This document shows, one piece after another, positions 6,241 through 7,312 of a DNA stretch of 7,312 bases. Within the stretch, counting starts at the first letter, position 1. Every line of letters starts with the position of its first letter. The stretch comes from Candidatus Sulfotelmatobacter sp. GTDB taxonomy: Bacteria; Acidobacteriota; Terriglobia; Terriglobales; Acidobacteriaceae. The stretch lies in the NCBI GenBank assembly GCA_030037575.1, contig JASHRB010000683.1, positions 1 through 7,312 of the forward strand, given 5' to 3'. A program made the position numbers and the translations under genes. The notes under the pieces were generated by a model. It was not told where the DNA came from. It was given only the letters and a program-made list of their open reading frames with translations, and searched no databases.

Positions 6241-7312
6241 ATGGAAGCTACAGTAATTCGGCGGGTCTTTAAAGCCTTTCAATACCGCGATTTTCGCCTG
6301 ATGTGGTTCGGCGCCTGCACCTCCAGCATAGGCACCTGGATGCAGATTGTGGCGCAGGGCTGGCTGGTTTACCGGTTGAGCCACTCGGCCTTCCTCCTGG
6401 CGCTCGATCAGTTTCTCTCCGGCCTTCCCATTTTTCTTTTTTCCTTGATCGGCGGTGTGGTCGCCGACCGGGTCGAACGCCGCAAGATTCTGCTGGGCTC
6501 GCAATACGTGCAAATGGCCAGTGCCAGCATCCTTACCTTGCTCGTCGCCTACGGCTGGGTTCGCGTGTGGCACATTTTGTGCCTCTCGTTCATTTCCGGC
6601 TTCGCCCAGGCTTTCGGCGGACCCGCTTACCAGGCGTTGATTCCCACTCTGGTTGAGCACGAGGACATGCCGAACGCCATCGCACTCAATTCGATTCAGT
6701 TCAATGTCGCCGTCATGGTGGGGCCGGCGCTTGGCGGCCAAGCTCTGGCCAAGCTGGGAGAATCGTGGTGCTTCGGCTTAAATGCAGTTTCGTTCCTCGC
6801 CCCGATTATTTCGCTCTCCATCATCAGCGCCCGCTTCCTGCCCGCAAAAACCAGCGAATCGATATTCCGCAGCCTGAAGCAGGGTATCCGTTACGCGCGC
6901 CAGCAAAACTCCATGGAGGCTCTGATTCTCCTGGCTTTCTGCATGACCGCGCTGGCCATGCCCATGCGCACGTACTTTCCGGTTTTCGTGAAGGACATTT
7001 TTCATCGCGGCCCGGAAACCTACGGCAATCTGCTCGCACTCATGGGCCTGGGATCGATCATCGGTTCGCTGGCCGTTGCCGGAGCGGGCAATATGCGAAA
7101 CAAAGGACGAGTGGCCCTGGGCTCGTTGATGTGTCTGGGAGCGGGAATCTCGGGCTTTGCGCTCTCGAAATCGTTGCCCTTCAGCGGCAGCATTCTTGTG
7201 CTTGCCGGCGCGGCCATGATGGCCGTGTTCGCCACCGTAAATTCTCTGGTGCAGTTGATCACCACCAACGAAATGCGCGGACGCGTAATGAGCGTCTACA
7301 ACTTCGCCTTCC
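6241..7312 (+). CDS. MFS transporter, EntS/MFS_3 type, 5' part
   Basis: The first 357 codons of a major facilitator transporter; the frame is open to the last base, so the gene continues beyond the window. The start is firm: an in-frame TAG lies at 6223-6225 and ATG 6241 is the only start codon after it; a G-run directly upstream is a poor Shine-Dalgarno. It begins with the cytoplasmic 'FQYRDFRLMWFG' (13-24). TM1 carries 'SSIGTWMQIVAQGWLVY' (28-44), and the TM2-3 loop motif A is 'GGVVADRVERRK' (71-82). TM5 has 'NAIALNSIQFN' (145-155) followed by 'GPALGG' (161-166). After TM10 comes 'TTNEMRGRVMSVYNFAF' (341-357), whose RGRVMS is characteristic of this group. Members include enterobactin exporters and many uncharacterised drug or metabolite exporters; a usual length of just over 400 residues means only the last two TMs are missing. 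Substrate is unknown. It is not related in type to the EmrB at 1825. Confidence 0.9.
   Translation, partial: MEATVIRRVFKAFQYRDFRLMWFGACTSSIGTWMQIVAQGWLVYRLSHSAFLLALDQFLSGLPIFLFSLIGGVVADRVERRKILLGSQYVQMASASILTLLVAYGWVRVWHILCLSFISGFAQAFGGPAYQALIPTLVEHEDMPNAIALNSIQFNVAVMVGPALGGQALAKLGESWCFGLNAVSFLAPIISLSIISARFLPAKTSESIFRSLKQGIRYARQQNSMEALILLAFCMTALAMPMRTYFPVFVKDIFHRGPETYGNLLALMGLGSIIGSLAVAGAGNMRNKGRVALGSLMCLGAGISGFALSKSLPFSGSILVLAGAAMMAVFATVNSLVQLITTNEMRGRVMSVYNFAF

Noticed and set aside
6118..6741. Minus-strand 207-codon open frame
   Set aside because: Overlaps the clear MFS transporter gene starting at 6241 and has the polar composition of a membrane-gene shadow.

Overview
The window looks like a piece of a moderately GC-rich (about 60% by eye) Gram-negative genome, most plausibly Acidobacteriota. 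The reasons are a tripartite pump ending in an outer-membrane TolC protein, the particular style of the TolC and EmrA sequences, a solitary cytidylate-kinase-like gene, and a ferrochelatase of the 'SFGGPE / IGF-SDH-EV' type shared by actinobacteria, planctomycetes and acidobacteria. The taxon is an inference from remembered family resemblance, not from a search.

Layout. Positions 1-3411 (+) carry a compact multidrug-efflux operon: the 3' part of a TolC-family outer-membrane protein (cut by the window start), an EmrA/HlyD-type periplasmic adaptor 11 nt downstream, and an EmrB-type 14-TM DHA2 MFS transporter whose start overlaps the adaptor stop by 4 bp (ATGA). A complete trans-envelope pump is therefore encoded in the order outer membrane, periplasm, inner membrane. 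A cytidylate-kinase-like P-loop protein follows in the same direction (3459-4118), 47 bp further on, with a 10-bp palindrome just before its start.

On the opposite strand, ending 2 bp from the kinase stop, lies hemH (4121-5149), the iron-insertion enzyme of heme synthesis. It has an internal Cys and a C-terminal Cys-x3-Cys-Cys that suggest a [2Fe-2S] cluster. Between hemH and the next gene lies a 1.09-kb stretch (5150-6240) in which I find no convincing gene, only short open frames, small palindromes and one weak signal-peptide-like frame.

The right end (6241 onward, +) is a second, unrelated MFS transporter of the EntS/MFS_3 type. It runs off the window and is open to the last base. I see no CRISPR array, tRNA, rRNA, insertion sequence or defence system. 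The window is mostly ordinary efflux and heme housekeeping, and the least explained part is the 1.09-kb gap.
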